A DNA stretch of 64,000 nt from Parvibaculum lavamentivorans DS-1 (GTDB lineage: Bacteria; Pseudomonadota; Alphaproteobacteria; Parvibaculales; Parvibaculaceae), in NCBI RefSeq assembly GCF_000017565.1, contig NC_009719.1, positions 1,364,001-1,428,000 on the forward strand, written 5' to 3'. Under the pieces are notes generated by a model that worked only from the letters and a program-made list of their open reading frames with translations, searched no databases and was not told where the DNA came from. This document shows, piece by piece, positions 45,971-55,544 of the stretch. Made by a program: the position numbers and the translations under genes. Every line of letters starts with the position of its first letter. Within the stretch, counting starts at the first letter, position 1.

Positions 45971-47014
45971 TCAGCGCCTCGCCGCACGCGCCCCTTGCGC
46001 AATCCGGAGCAGCGTCTGGCCGCAGATCGCGACGTCCGGCTGGCCGCTCGATTTGCACTGGCCCTCCGCTTCGAGGGCGAGGGCGAGGGCCCGGTCGAGG
46101 CGCTTCCGGTTCCATAATTTCATTTGTCTTTGTACGGCGTTTTTACGGCTGAAGTGAACCGGCGGCCGGAAGCTTCGGATCGCGCCCTCGACATCGCTCC
46201 CCGTCTCGATGCGCGCCGTCGCGAGATGGAGCTGCATGAGGTGGCGCGACAGCGCGTTGAGGATCGCGATGGCATTTGTCTCCGCCGCGCGGGCGCGGGC
46301 GAGCGCCACGTCGAGCCCGTCGAGATCGCCGCCCATTGCCGCGTCGATGACATCGTCGAGGCTCGTTCCCGCATTGTCGCCGACGCTTGCGCGCGCATCG
46401 TCCAGCGTCACGGCGCGCTTCTCGCCCTGCTTGCCGGGGCCCGCATAGAGAATGAGTTTCTCGAGTTCGTTCTGCGTCACGCCGCGATCCGAACCGAGAT
46501 GATCGCGCAAATATTCAAGCGCCGCGGGTTCCGGCACCAGTCCTTCGTTTGCAAGCCGCGTGCGGATGACGTTTTCCAGCACGCCGGCATCATCCGCATA
46601 ACAGGCAATGGCGGCTGCGTTCGCGGCGCCCTCGAACAGGAGGCGCAGCGACGAGCGCGGCCCAAGCTCGCCCGCCTCCACCAGCACCAGCGCGTCGCCT
46701 GCCGGGTTTTCCAGAAAACTCTCGAAGATCTTCGCCGTCGCGTCGGCCGCGCCGCGCACGCGCACGACGCGCCTGCCGCCGAGCATGGCGATTGCGGCCG
46801 CCTCGTCTGAAAGCCGTGCCGGGTCCTGCTTCAGGTCGGTATCGGAAAGCTCGGCGACGCGGAAAGGGTCGGCGAGATCGTCCACCACGGTCCGGGCCAG
46901 CATCTTGATCCGTTCACGGACCAATCCCGCGTCCGGGCCATAGGCCAGAACGGCCACGACCTTCGGGTCCGGCTTTGTGGCAAAACGGTCCGCTTCTCTC
47001 GGGCTGATCTTCAC
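45971..47014 (-). CDS. holA: DNA polymerase III delta subunit (HolA)
   Basis: HolA is the delta subunit of the clamp loader, opening the beta clamp. The 347-residue protein has an AAA+-like N-terminal part (VVAVLAYGPDAGLVRERIKMLA), the LVLVEAGELGPRSSLRLLFEGAANAAAIACYADD region, LGSDRGVTQNELEKLILYAG and the C-terminal collar LNALSRHLMQLHLATARIE. It is the last gene of the leftward leuS-lptE-holA unit, a standard alphaproteobacterial order. Confidence 0.93.
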   Translation of the reverse strand: MKISPREADRFATKPDPKVVAVLAYGPDAGLVRERIKMLARTVVDDLADPFRVAELSDTDLKQDPARLSDEAAAIAMLGGRRVVRVRGAADATAKIFESFLENPAGDALVLVEAGELGPRSSLRLLFEGAANAAAIACYADDAGVLENVIRTRLANEGLVPEPAALEYLRDHLGSDRGVTQNELEKLILYAGPGKQGEKRAVTLDDARASVGDNAGTSLDDVIDAAMGGDLDGLDVALARARAAETNAIAILNALSRHLMQLHLATARIETGSDVEGAIRSFRPPVHFSRKNAVQRQMKLWNRKRLDRALALALEAEGQCKSSGQPDVAICGQTLLRIAQGARAARR

Positions 47015-47024
47015 CGGCTTGCCG

Positions 47025-47543
47025 TCACCCGCCGGCGCGCGCCTGGCGGTCGAAATAAATGCTGAGCTGCAGCTTGATGTCCTGCGCGATCACTTCGGCA
47101 AGCTGGCTCTCGGTCGCCCGGGCGGCGGTGATGTTCGCGAATTCCGACGAGACGCGGTTATAGGATGAGCGCGAGCGCGAGACCGATCTCAAAACCGTCT
47201 TGTTCGTCTCGGTATCGACAAGCCGGAAATTCACGACCACCACCAGCGTCTTTCGCGTGACCTCGGCATCCTGTTCCACGGCAACGTTCTGCTCATAGGA
47301 CCTCGGAGACAGAATGACACGATAGGCGGGATTGGCGGGCGGGTTGCCGGAGCTCGAAAGGCGGTCGAGCAGACCGTATTTCAGTTCGCGTCCAAACGTG
47401 TTCTCCGGCGCCGCGACATCGAGCATCGAGAGATCCGATGCGACCGCGACCGACTGGCTTTCGGCGTAAAGCGGCGTGAAGCCGCAGCCGCCAAGCGGCA
47501 GCGACATGAAGGGCAGGGCAAGCAGAAGCGCCCCGAGCCGCAC
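47025..47543 (-). CDS. lptE: LPS-assembly lipoprotein LptE
   Basis: LptE plugs the LptD outer-membrane channel that delivers LPS. Starting at GTG 47543 the 172-residue protein has a signal peptide and lipobox (LALPFMSLPLGGC, lipidation at Cys), then GFTPLYAES, typical for LptE. The C-terminal helix is EVIAQDIKLQLSIYF. A TTG at 47561 is an alternative start. It lies 10 bp after leuS and 10 bp before holA. Confidence 0.88.
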   Translation of the reverse strand: MRLGALLLALPFMSLPLGGCGFTPLYAESQSVAVASDLSMLDVAAPENTFGRELKYGLLDRLSSSGNPPANPAYRVILSPRSYEQNVAVEQDAEVTRKTLVVVVNFRLVDTETNKTVLRSVSRSRSSYNRVSSEFANITAARATESQLAEVIAQDIKLQLSIYFDRQARAGG

Positions 47544-47553
47544 GCGCGATCCG

Positions 47554-50166
47554 TCAAACAACGATGTTGACGATCTTGCCCGGCACGACGATGACCTTGC
47601 GGACTGGTTTTCCATCGATCGCTTTCCCCACCTTTTCCAGTGCGAGCGCGGCGCGCTCCACCGTTTCCCTGTCCGCGTCCCGGGCGATGGTCAGCTCGTC
47701 GCGGCGCTTGCCGTTCACCTGCACGGCAATCGTAACGGAGTCTTCCACGAGAAGCGCCTTGTCGGCAACCGGCCATTCGGCGGCGGTCAGCGGTTCTCCA
47801 TGGCCAAGCGCCTCCCAGCACTCTTCCGCGATATGCGGCATCATGGGGCCGACGATCTGGACCAGGATTTCCAGCGCCTCGCGCTTCGCGAAGGCGCCTT
47901 CGGGCGTTCCGGGTGTGAAGCCGGAAACCGCGTTCGCCAGTTCGTAGACCCGCGCGACGGCGCGGTTGAAACGCAGGTTCTCGAAGTCTTCGGTCGCGGC
48001 CGCGAGCGCCTGATGGGCGGCGCGGCGAAGCGTCAGTTCGTCTTCGGAGAAAGCGGTAGGCATCGGTGTCCCGGTCGGCGCGAGGTCTTCCTGTCTCTCC
48101 GTCACCATCCGCCAGAGGCGCTGCGTGAAGCGCCATGCACCCTCCGCGCCCTGGTCGGTCCATTGCACGTCGCGTTCGGGCGGGCTGTCGGAGAGCATGA
48201 ACCAGCGCGCGGTATCGGCGCCGTATTTCGCAATGATGTCTTCGGGGTCGACCGTGTTCTTCTTCGACTTCGACATCTTCTCGACGGAGCCGATGATGAC
48301 AGGCTCACCGTCGGCGATGCGTTTCGCAACGCGCTTGCCGCTCACCGTTTCGATGTCGACCTCGGCCGGCGGCACCCAGCGGCCTTCCGCGTCGCGATAG
48401 GTTTCGTGGTTCACCATGCCTTGCGTGAAGAGGCCCGCGAAAGGCTCGTCCAGCGATACATGTCCCGTCGCCTTCATCGCGCGTGTGAAGAAGCGTGAAT
48501 AGAGGAGATGCAGGATCGCGTGTTCGATGCCGCCGATATACTGGTCGACCGGAAGCCAGTGATCGGCCAGCGCCTTGTCGGTTGGCGTCGGCGCGTCCGG
48601 CGCGGTGAAGCGCACGAAATACCAGGAGCTGTCGACAAAGGTATCGAAAGTGTCGGTCTCGCGCGAGGCGGGTTTGCCGCATTTCGGGCAGTCGACATGC
48701 TTCCATGACGGGTGCCGGTCGAGCGGGTTACCGGGCTCGCTGAAATTCACGTCGTCAGGCAGCACCACCGGCAATTGATCGCGCGGTACGGGCAGCGTGC
48801 CGCAGGACGCGCAATGAATGACGGGAATGGGGCAGCCCCAATAGCGCTGGCGCGAAATGCCCCAGTCGCGCAGCCGGTAGTTCACAGTGCCTTCACCGAT
48901 GCCCTTTGCTTCGAGCCTGTCGATGGCGGCGCGTTTCGCGCTCTGCACGTCGAGCCCGTTCAGGAAATCCGAATTGATGGCGACGCCGTCGCCGGTATAG
49001 GCGTCGGTGCCGGTCTCCGCGAGGCCGGAGGCGAAAGCGTCAAGTTCCGCGCCTTGCTTGTCCTTCGGCGCGACGACCGGGATCACCGGCAAATTGTATT
49101 TGCGCGCGAAGTCGAGGTCGCGCTGGTCATGCGCAGGACAGGCGAAGATGGCGCCGGTGCCGTAATCCATCAGCACGAAATTCGCGACATAGACCGGCAG
49201 CGTCTTTCCCTCGATGAAGGGATGGCGCGCCTTGAGGCCTGTGTCGAAGCCCATCTTGTCGGCAGTCTCGATGGCTTCTTCCGACGTGCCGATGCGGTCG
49301 CATTCGCGGATGAAGTCCGTGAGCGCGGGATTGTCCTTTGCGAGCGATTGCGTCAGCGGATGGTGAGGCGAGAGTGCGCAGAAGCTCGCGCCGTAAAGCG
49401 TGTCGGGCCGCGTCGTGAAGATTTCGAGTTTGGTGTTGCCGTCAGGGGCGTTTTCGAGTTCGAAGAAGACGCGCGCGCCTTCCGAGCGGCCGATCCAGTT
49501 CTTCTGCATCAGCCGGACCTTTTCCGGCCAGCGGTCGAGCGTGTCGAGACCTTCGAGAAGCTCGTCGGCGAAGTCGGAAATCTTGAGGAACCACTGCGTC
49601 AGTTCGCGCCGTTCTACGAGCGCGCCGGAACGCCAGCCGCGACCGTCGATCACCTGCTCGTTCGCAAGCACAGTGTTGTCGACCGGGTCCCAGTTCACCA
49701 TGCTCTTCTTGCGGGAGACGAGGCCCGCTTCCAGCATGTCGAGGAAAAGCGCCTGCTCGTGACCGTAATATTCGGGGTCGCAGGTTGCGAATTCGCGGCT
49801 CCAGTCGATGGCGAGGCCGATCGCCTTCAACTGTTCGCGCATCGCGGCGATATTGTCGTAGGTCCAGCCTTTCGGGTGGACGTTCTTTTCCATGGCCGCG
49901 TTTTCGGCCGGCATGCCGAAGGCGTCCCAGCCCATCGGGTGCAGCACGTTGAAGCCGCGCGCCTTCTTGTAGCGCGCGATGACGTCGCCCATCGTGTAGT
50001 TGCGGACATGGCCCATGTGGATGCGCCCCGACGGATAGGGGAACATTTCAAGAACATAATATTTGGGTTTGCCGTCCGCGTCGTCGCGCATCAGGAAGTC
50101 GCCGCGCTCTTCCCAGATTTTCTGCCATTTCGGCTCGGCGGCGCGGGCGTTGTATCTTGTGGACAT
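47554..50166 (-). CDS. leuS: Leucyl-tRNA synthetase (LeuS)
   Basis: LeuS charges tRNA-Leu. The 870-residue class Ia synthetase has the HIGH motif region [11 protein letters not shown] (43-53), the CP1 editing domain with the [11 protein letters not shown] motif in the middle, the tryptophan-rich GCPIPVIHC insert and KMSKS near residue 630 (EKMSKSKKN). Length and motifs are complete. It heads the leuS-lptE-holA unit. Confidence 0.98.
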   Translation of the reverse strand: MSTRYNARAAEPKWQKIWEERGDFLMRDDADGKPKYYVLEMFPYPSGRIHMGHVRNYTMGDVIARYKKARGFNVLHPMGWDAFGMPAENAAMEKNVHPKGWTYDNIAAMREQLKAIGLAIDWSREFATCDPEYYGHEQALFLDMLEAGLVSRKKSMVNWDPVDNTVLANEQVIDGRGWRSGALVERRELTQWFLKISDFADELLEGLDTLDRWPEKVRLMQKNWIGRSEGARVFFELENAPDGNTKLEIFTTRPDTLYGASFCALSPHHPLTQSLAKDNPALTDFIRECDRIGTSEEAIETADKMGFDTGLKARHPFIEGKTLPVYVANFVLMDYGTGAIFACPAHDQRDLDFARKYNLPVIPVVAPKDKQGAELDAFASGLAETGTDAYTGDGVAINSDFLNGLDVQSAKRAAIDRLEAKGIGEGTVNYRLRDWGISRQRYWGCPIPVIHCASCGTLPVPRDQLPVVLPDDVNFSEPGNPLDRHPSWKHVDCPKCGKPASRETDTFDTFVDSSWYFVRFTAPDAPTPTDKALADHWLPVDQYIGGIEHAILHLLYSRFFTRAMKATGHVSLDEPFAGLFTQGMVNHETYRDAEGRWVPPAEVDIETVSGKRVAKRIADGEPVIIGSVEKMSKSKKNTVDPEDIIAKYGADTARWFMLSDSPPERDVQWTDQGAEGAWRFTQRLWRMVTERQEDLAPTGTPMPTAFSEDELTLRRAAHQALAAATEDFENLRFNRAVARVYELANAVSGFTPGTPEGAFAKREALEILVQIVGPMMPHIAEECWEALGHGEPLTAAEWPVADKALLVEDSVTIAVQVNGKRRDELTIARDADRETVERAALALEKVGKAIDGKPVRKVIVVPGKIVNIVV

Positions 50167-50264
50167 GGTTGTCTGGGTAGCCTCTCAAGCGAACCGGGCG
50201 ATAGCGGAAGCGGGCGCGGCTTCCCGCGATGCCGCGCTTCCGGCTTCCGTTCCGGCGGTTCGCC

Positions 50265-50828
50265 TTATTTTGTTTCCTGGGCCTCGATCGTGTTGATGCG
50301 GAGCTGGCGGGCGCGGACCAGAATGGCGTTTTCGATCTGGATGGCCGTGTCGGGGCTCACCGACGTGTCGACCCATTCATTGCCGGTCCGGTTCTGGCGG
50401 AAGACCGCGACTTTCACACCGTCCGCGCGCAGGCGCCGGTCGAGAATATAGACCGTCACCTTGAAGCGTTCGCCCGGTGCTTTCGGGTCCTGGTACCAGT
50501 CGGTGATCAGGACGCCGCCGAAGGGATCGGCCGAGGCCAGCGGCATGAAGGAGATTGTGTCGAGCGAGGCGCGCCACAGGAAGCTGTTGACGCCGATGCC
50601 GGCGCCGCCGCTCTGGTCGGTGTCGCCACCGCCGCCGAAAAGCGTCAGGCCGTCCTCGCCGAAAATCGATTCGCGCTGCTGTTCCCCGGTCGGATTATTG
50701 GGGCCCTGGCCGGTCGGACGGCCGGGATAGCTGGATTCCGAGGGGCCGCAGGCTGTCAGTCCGAGCGTGGCGGCAAGGAGAAGCGCCGCGGCGGCGTGCT
50801 GCGCGCGTGTCAGTGCGTGATAGGTCAT
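50265..50828 (-). CDS. DUF3576 lipoprotein
   Basis: From ATG 50828 the 187-residue protein has a signal peptide with lipobox (ALLLAATLGLTACGPS). A Gly-rich linker leads to a conserved domain: GIGVNSFLWRASLDTISFMPLASADPFGGVLITDWYQDPKAPGERFKVTVYILDRRLRADGVKVAVFRQ. This matches my memory of DUF3576, a conserved alphaproteobacterial envelope protein of unknown function. It lies 98 bp upstream of leuS on the same strand. Confidence 0.85.
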   Translation of the reverse strand: MTYHALTRAQHAAAALLLAATLGLTACGPSESSYPGRPTGQGPNNPTGEQQRESIFGEDGLTLFGGGGDTDQSGGAGIGVNSFLWRASLDTISFMPLASADPFGGVLITDWYQDPKAPGERFKVTVYILDRRLRADGVKVAVFRQNRTGNEWVDTSVSPDTAIQIENAILVRARQLRINTIEAQETK

Positions 50829-51429
50829 CAATTTAAGGCAAGCCTCTCGCGTTGCGCCCCTCTATCCGCCGGGTCTCACGTCCCGTCCGCGGAGAGCAAG
50901 TGAATTCAGCCAAACCCGCCTCGAATTGACGGGCGCGCCTTTATACCGAGAGAACCCCTTCTCCCGCAATGACGCATAAGCTCCTTCGACGAATTACACG
51001 CCCAGGCCTTCCTCTCCCGCTATCAGCTCGCGGGAGGCCAAGAAACGGTACCGGAAGCCCCACTGTTGCCGCCAAGGCACATGGTTGAACCGGGTCGGAA
51101 GCCACATCCGCATAGCCCTGACGAACGGGATAACGCAAAGAGTCCGCTTCGCCATTGATCCGAAGCGAGGGGGAGGTTTCTCATTCATGGTGCCCACCGA
51201 ACCGCCGTTAATCGCCCTTCGGCTGTTTGTGCCCTTTCCGCAACATGCGCTGACATTCCTCTGTCATGGAGACAGGTTTGCTTGACCCAAAGCGGTTATC
51301 AACGGATTAATCGGGTTACGCGCTCGGGGGGCAGCTTTGGTTCCCGGCGATGGACGCAGCCACGGGGGGATTTGCTTTCCGGCGGCACGTGCAAATGGAA
51401 CAGCTAACAGCTGATACTGCGAGGAACAC
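50829..51429. other. 600-bp spacer upstream of the porin gene
   Basis: No gene, tRNA or riboswitch is recognised. It holds the divergent promoters of the DUF3576 and porin genes, with a possible porin promoter at 51282-51311. A short inverted repeat CAGCT-AAC-AGCTG lies just before the porin ribosome-binding site. Confidence 0.4.
51282..51311 (+). promoter_or_regulatory. Possible porin promoter
   Basis: TTGACC at 51282-51287 and ATTAAT at 51306-51311, with an 18-bp spacer (GATTAA with a 17-bp spacer is the alternative). This predicts a leader of about 110 nt. Confidence 0.35.
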
Positions 51430-52563
51430 ATGAAAAAGATTCTTCTTGGGACGACTGCTCTCGTCTCGGCTGGCCTGATCGCCGGTCCGGCGCTCGCGAG
51501 CGATCCGCTGACCGTAACGGTCGGCGGCACGGTCACGGCCGGCTTCTACGCCATCGACGCGGATGATGTATTTGGCGTTGGTTTCAACGACACCGCCGTC
51601 AAGCTCGTCGCGCGCAACATCGACATCAAGGCCGAAGGCACGCTCGACAACGGCATGGTCGCCGGTGTCCTCGCGACGCTGTCGCTGGGCGACGACTGGA
51701 ACACGAACTACAACAACAATGACGCCGTCTTCCGCGAACTCTTCGCCTATCTCGAAGGCGGCTTCGGTCGTTTCGAAATCGGCGGCACTGACGGTTCTGC
51801 CTTCAAGATGCACTACACCTCGCCGTGGTTCGTTCCCGGCAACGGCGTCGACAGCCCGAACATCCTGAACGGCCTGACTTCCTACTATGGTTTCGGTCTG
51901 CGTCATTCGACGTTCTCGCTGATGGCTGCCGATGCGAACAAGGTGACCTATTTCACGCCGCGTTTCGCCGGCTTCCAGCTCGGCCTTTCCTATACGCCGG
52001 AAACGACGTTCAACGGACCGAACCCGAATGGTCTCGGCCTTGTCCCGAACAACACTTCAATCGAAGATGTTTTCGAAGTGGCCCTCAACTATGCCGGCTC
52101 CTTTGGTTCGGTTGATTTCGGTGTTGACGGCTTCTACGTGACGGGCGACGCCCCTGCTGGCGGTGCAAGCGATCCGGAAGAAATCGGTTTTGGCGCCAAT
52201 CTCGGCCTGGCCGGCTTTACGCTGGGCGGCGCTTGGTATCAGTCTGAAGATCTGGGTGTTTTCGGCGTTTCAACGCCGCTCCCCGGCGCCTTCGGCGTAG
52301 AAGAAGAAGTCTGGACCGTGGGTCTTTCCTATGCGACGGGCCCGTGGACAGTGGGTGTTGCCTATCTCGAAGACGAAATCACTTCGGGCATCGGTGGCGC
52401 CGACATCAAGACTTGGCAAGCTGGCGGCGGTTATAACCTCGGTTCGGGCGTCGATATCGGCCTCGATCTGCAGATGAGCGACACCGACGCAACTGGCTTC
52501 TTCGGCCCCGGCGCCGAGCAGGAATCCAAGTCGGCAGGTCTGGTGCTGTCGGTTTCTTTCTGA
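51430..52563 (+). CDS. Outer-membrane porin
   Basis: The 377-residue protein has a signal peptide (MKKILLGTTALVSAGLIAGPALA) and alternating amphipathic strands (LTVTVGGTVTAGFYAID, ELFAYLEGGFGRFEIGGTDGSA, and so on). It ends in Phe with aromatic/hydrophobic alternation (GLVLSVSF), the standard BAM recognition signature. It is of the Gram-negative general porin type, with a candidate constriction loop near TSPWFVPGNGVDSPNILNGLTSYYG. Codon use differs visibly from its neighbours, which fits high expression. It is followed by a strong terminator. Confidence 0.92.
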   Translation: MKKILLGTTALVSAGLIAGPALASDPLTVTVGGTVTAGFYAIDADDVFGVGFNDTAVKLVARNIDIKAEGTLDNGMVAGVLATLSLGDDWNTNYNNNDAVFRELFAYLEGGFGRFEIGGTDGSAFKMHYTSPWFVPGNGVDSPNILNGLTSYYGFGLRHSTFSLMAADANKVTYFTPRFAGFQLGLSYTPETTFNGPNPNGLGLVPNNTSIEDVFEVALNYAGSFGSVDFGVDGFYVTGDAPAGGASDPEEIGFGANLGLAGFTLGGAWYQSEDLGVFGVSTPLPGAFGVEEEVWTVGLSYATGPWTVGVAYLEDEITSGIGGADIKTWQAGGGYNLGSGVDIGLDLQMSDTDATGFFGPGAEQESKSAGLVLSVSF

Positions 52564-52605
52564 TCCTTTCACGATCAGATCGTTTCCTGAGACGATCATT
52601 TGTCG

Positions 52606-52637
52606 GAGAGCGGGCCTTGCGCCCGCTCTCTTTTTTT
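52606..52637 (+). terminator. Intrinsic terminator of the porin gene
   Basis: GAGAGCGGGC-CTTGC-GCCCGCTCTC, followed by seven T. A perfect 10-bp stem and T-tract, 42 bp after the porin stop. Confidence 0.95.
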
Positions 52638-52696
52638 GGGAAGCAGGTTTTCTAAGTATCGAATTGGTCACTGAAGCTTGACTGAAAGGTCGTGAG

Positions 52697-53578
52697 ATGG
52701 GTGCGCTGATATGGCTTGCCTCTTATCCAAAATCTGGCAACACATGGATGCGCAGCTTCCTGCACAATTTGTTCAGGAACGGTCAGCAGCCGGTGAGTCT
52801 GAACGAGATCGACGATTTTTGCCTCGGTGCGTCGGCGTCCAAGTGGTATCAACGCTATACATCAACACCTTCAGTCGAGTTGAGCAGCGAGGAAATCGCG
52901 CGCTACCGAATGGCCGTGCAAAGAGATTTCATGACGGTGTTTCCGGACTCCGTCTTCGTCAAGACACATGATTATCTCGGCGAATACAATAATGTGCCGC
53001 TTCACAATATGGACGTGACCGCCGGTGCGATTTACATCGTCAGGAACCCGCTTGATGTCGTTCTCTCGATGGTACCGCATTTCGGGATACCGCTCGATCA
53101 GGCGATAGTATCTCTTGCGAATGAAGGAGCCCAATCAGATCCCTCCGACGCTCATGTACCCGAGCATTACGGCTCTTGGTCCACAAATGTGCGAACATGG
53201 ACACGAACCCCGCGCCCTGGACTTTTGGTGATGCGATACGAAGACATGCTCGACAAGCCGCGCAAGAGCTTCAAGACAGTCGCCAGTTTTCTGGGACTCA
53301 AGCCCTCAAGCGAACGGCTCGAGCGCGCCATCAAGTTTTCTTCCTTCAAGGTGCTGAAGGCTCAAGAAGAGCGAGAAGGCTTCAAGGAACGGCCGAAGGT
53401 CTCGAAATCCTTCTTCCGTGAAGGCAAGCGGGATCAGTGGCGCGAGAAGCTGACGCCTGATCAGGTGCGGCGGATCATTGCCGATCATCACGAGCAGATG
53501 GAGCGGTTCGGATATATTCCCGACGACTACCGGGATGCCGTTCCGACGGGCGCGCCGGTCAAGGCATCAGCAGGCTGA
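52697..53578 (+). CDS. Sulfotransferase domain protein
   Basis: The 293-residue protein has the PAPS-binding 5'-phosphosulfate loop YPKSGNTWM at residues 10-18 and the 3'-phosphate motif RNPLDVVLS at 116-124, plus LVMRYEDMLDKP and a C-terminal FFREGKRDQWREKLTPDQ typical of sulfotransferase family 1. It should transfer sulfate from PAPS to a hydroxyl or amine, but the acceptor is unknown. GC content looks a little lower than that of adjacent genes. Its 3' end overlaps the convergent thiE-like gene by 20 bp. Confidence 0.88.
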   Translation: MGALIWLASYPKSGNTWMRSFLHNLFRNGQQPVSLNEIDDFCLGASASKWYQRYTSTPSVELSSEEIARYRMAVQRDFMTVFPDSVFVKTHDYLGEYNNVPLHNMDVTAGAIYIVRNPLDVVLSMVPHFGIPLDQAIVSLANEGAQSDPSDAHVPEHYGSWSTNVRTWTRTPRPGLLVMRYEDMLDKPRKSFKTVASFLGLKPSSERLERAIKFSSFKVLKAQEEREGFKERPKVSKSFFREGKRDQWREKLTPDQVRRIIADHHEQMERFGYIPDDYRDAVPTGAPVKASAG

Positions 53579-54191
53579 TACCTGCAACGCCGGCGGCGGT
53601 GCTGCCCGAAAGGCGTCTTATGCTGTCTGCCGTCGCGATGCCGCCCAGCGCATAGGGCTCCATCCCGAACGAGCGCGCGAGGCGCGCCAGATGCGCGAAA
53701 CGCATGACACCGAGAGGTTGCCCGCCCGGATGACTGGCTGTCGCGAAAACCGGTGAGATGAGGACGGCGTCCACGCCCGCTCGTGCTGCCGCCACTATTG
53801 CCCTCTCCGAATGACAGGCGGCGGTGACGACAAATGACGGCGGCAAGTCGCGGCGCGATAACAAATATCCGTTCTCGAAACGCCGGGAGAGCGCTCTTTC
53901 CGGAAGATGCAGGCCATGCGTCCCGAGGCGGCGCGCGGTACGCGGGTGCCCGGCCAGAAGCAGCAGGCATTTCCGCGCGCGCGCATGAGCGGCGAGACGG
54001 CGCAGCATTCCGGCAGCGGGCGGCTCGTCATAGGTCCGCCAGATCAAGGCGCTGCCGCGCGGCAAGGCCGCCAATGCGGCGAGCGGATCGGACAGGCGCT
54101 CAGGATCGGTCATGCCGATCAAGGTGATCGCGTCTGCATCCGGCGACAGACGCCGCGCCGCCCGCACCAGGTCTTTTCGACTGCCTTGCAA
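53559..54191 (-). CDS. Thiamine phosphate synthase family protein (ThiE/TenI)
   Basis: From TTG 54191 the protein has about 210 residues. Visible ThiE/TenI barrel features are LGTHGLHLPE, a VTAACHSERAIVAAARAGVDAVLISPVFATASHPGGQPLG segment (substrate-phosphate and pyrophosphate region) and YALGGIATADSIRRLSGSTAAGVAGISLL. ThiE condenses HMP-PP with the thiazole phosphate; the sequence is divergent enough that a TenI-type or degraded role is possible. A GTG at 54167 is an alternative start. It is divergent from the PLP homeostasis gene, with start regions about 50 bp apart. Confidence 0.75.
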   Translation of the reverse strand: MQGSRKDLVRAARRLSPDADAITLIGMTDPERLSDPLAALAALPRGSALIWRTYDEPPAAGMLRRLAAHARARKCLLLLAGHPRTARRLGTHGLHLPERALSRRFENGYLLSRRDLPPSFVVTAACHSERAIVAAARAGVDAVLISPVFATASHPGGQPLGVMRFAHLARLARSFGMEPYALGGIATADSIRRLSGSTAAGVAGISLLMP

Positions 54192-54239
54192 CGGCTTTCC
54201 CCGGACTTTACCTTGCGCTGCTTCAGCGCGGCGACATAC

Positions 54240-54941
54240 ATGATGCCAATGACCAGCACCAATACCGATCCTGCCACAGTATCGCCTGCCTCTCGCCTTG
54301 AGGCCATACGCGCGCGCATTTCCGCCGCAGCGCGCGATGCCGGCCGCCGGGCGGAAGAGATCAGTTTGATAGCGGTATCGAAGACATTCGAGGCGGATGC
54401 CATCGCGCCTCTGCTCGATGCCGGGCAGCGGTGCTTCGGCGAAAATCGCGTTCAGGAAGCGGCGGGCAAGTGGCCACACCTTCGCGAGCGCTACAGCGGC
54501 ATAGAGTTACATCTCATCGGGCCGCTTCAGAGCAACAAGCTCAATGACGCACTCGATCTTTTTGACGTCCTCCATACGCTTGACCGGGCGAAGCTGGCCG
54601 AAGCGCTGGTGAAGGCACGGGACGCCGGGAAGAGGCTTCCCCGATTGTTCTTGCAGGTCAATACGGGCGAAGAGCCACAGAAGGCCGGGGTACCGCCGGG
54701 TGATGTGGATCGATTTCTCGAGCGATGCCGTAACGACTGGAAGCTGGAGATCGAGGGGTTGATGTGCATTCCTCCCGTCACGGAAGAACCGGCGCTGCAT
54801 TTCGCGCTGCTTGAAAAAATTGCACGGCGAAATGGTCTCTCCAAGCTTTCGATGGGCATGAGTGCGGATTTTGAAACGGCCATACGGCTCGGCGCCACGC
54901 ATGTCCGCGTCGGCAGCGCGTTGTTCGGCACGCGCGGCTAG
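54240..54941 (+). CDS. YggS-family pyridoxal-phosphate homeostasis protein
   Basis: The 233-residue protein is a PLP-binding TIM barrel: ISLIAVSKTFEADAIAPLLDAGQRCFGENRVQEAAGKWP has the PLP Lys in AVSK, and LHLIGPLQSNKLNDALDLFDVLHTLDRAKLAEAL and LSMGMSADFETAIRLGATHVRVGSALFG are family signatures. It buffers cellular PLP and has no known catalysis. The start ATG 54240 could instead be 54249. Its stop overlaps the convergent L,D-transpeptidase gene by four bases. Confidence 0.93.
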   Translation: MMPMTSTNTDPATVSPASRLEAIRARISAAARDAGRRAEEISLIAVSKTFEADAIAPLLDAGQRCFGENRVQEAAGKWPHLRERYSGIELHLIGPLQSNKLNDALDLFDVLHTLDRAKLAEALVKARDAGKRLPRLFLQVNTGEEPQKAGVPPGDVDRFLERCRNDWKLEIEGLMCIPPVTEEPALHFALLEKIARRNGLSKLSMGMSADFETAIRLGATHVRVGSALFGTRG

Positions 54942-55498
54942 CGCAGCTCGATCCGCATCGAAGTGCCGGGCCCGCAATGTGCGAGCACGGCGAGCATGTC
55001 GTCCGGCCGAAGCGCCACGCAGCCTTCCGTTGGCTGCAAAATGCCATCCTTCTCATTTGCCACATGAAAGAAGATCGCGCTGCCCTCTTCCGGGATGACG
55101 GGGTCGTCATTGTAGCCGAGCGGCACAACGAGATCATACAGGCGGTCGGTCCGCCACATTGCTTCGGCGCTGGCCGGATAGGGCAGGCGGACGGGCCGGT
55201 TATAGGCGGGGTCGCCCGATGCATCGCACCAGCCGTCATCCGGGCATATCGGCATGAGAGGCAACGCAGTTGCCGGCGGCGCAAGCCGGTCTTGCCGATA
55301 GCGAAGTTCGCGAAGGGGAAAACATCCCGTGGGCGTGCCGCCGTCTCCCTCCCGTTTTGTTGCCACGATGCCGGAGCGTCCCAGCGCGCAGGGAAACCGG
55401 TATGCACCGAACTGCAGGATGCCGGCGGTTTCATCTGCTGCGGCTGTCACGAGAATAATGGCGGGGCCGCCTGTCGAAGTATCGGCTGAAGAGATCAT
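54938..55498 (-). CDS. L,D-transpeptidase (YkuD domain)
   Basis: The 186-residue protein has the YkuD catalytic motif: His145 in AIFFHVANEK and the Cys nucleophile at 160 in LQPTEGCVALR (TxGC instead of the usual SxGC). The N-terminal half, with GRSGIVATKREGDGGTPTGCFPLRELRYRQDR, is typical of the ErfK-like subgroup lacking a signal peptide. It should act on peptidoglycan cross-links, but the location is uncertain because no signal peptide is seen. Confidence 0.85.
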   Translation of the reverse strand: MISSADTSTGGPAIILVTAAADETAGILQFGAYRFPCALGRSGIVATKREGDGGTPTGCFPLRELRYRQDRLAPPATALPLMPICPDDGWCDASGDPAYNRPVRLPYPASAEAMWRTDRLYDLVVPLGYNDDPVIPEEGSAIFFHVANEKDGILQPTEGCVALRPDDMLAVLAHCGPGTSMRIELR

Positions 55499-55544
55499 GA
55501 TGGCGGCAGATTAGGATTGAGGAGGCGTTTTCGCCAGCGGCAAC

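Noticed and set aside
48712-50451. 579-codon open frame on the plus strand
   Set aside because: Antisense to leuS, which has complete HIGH and KMSKS motifs.
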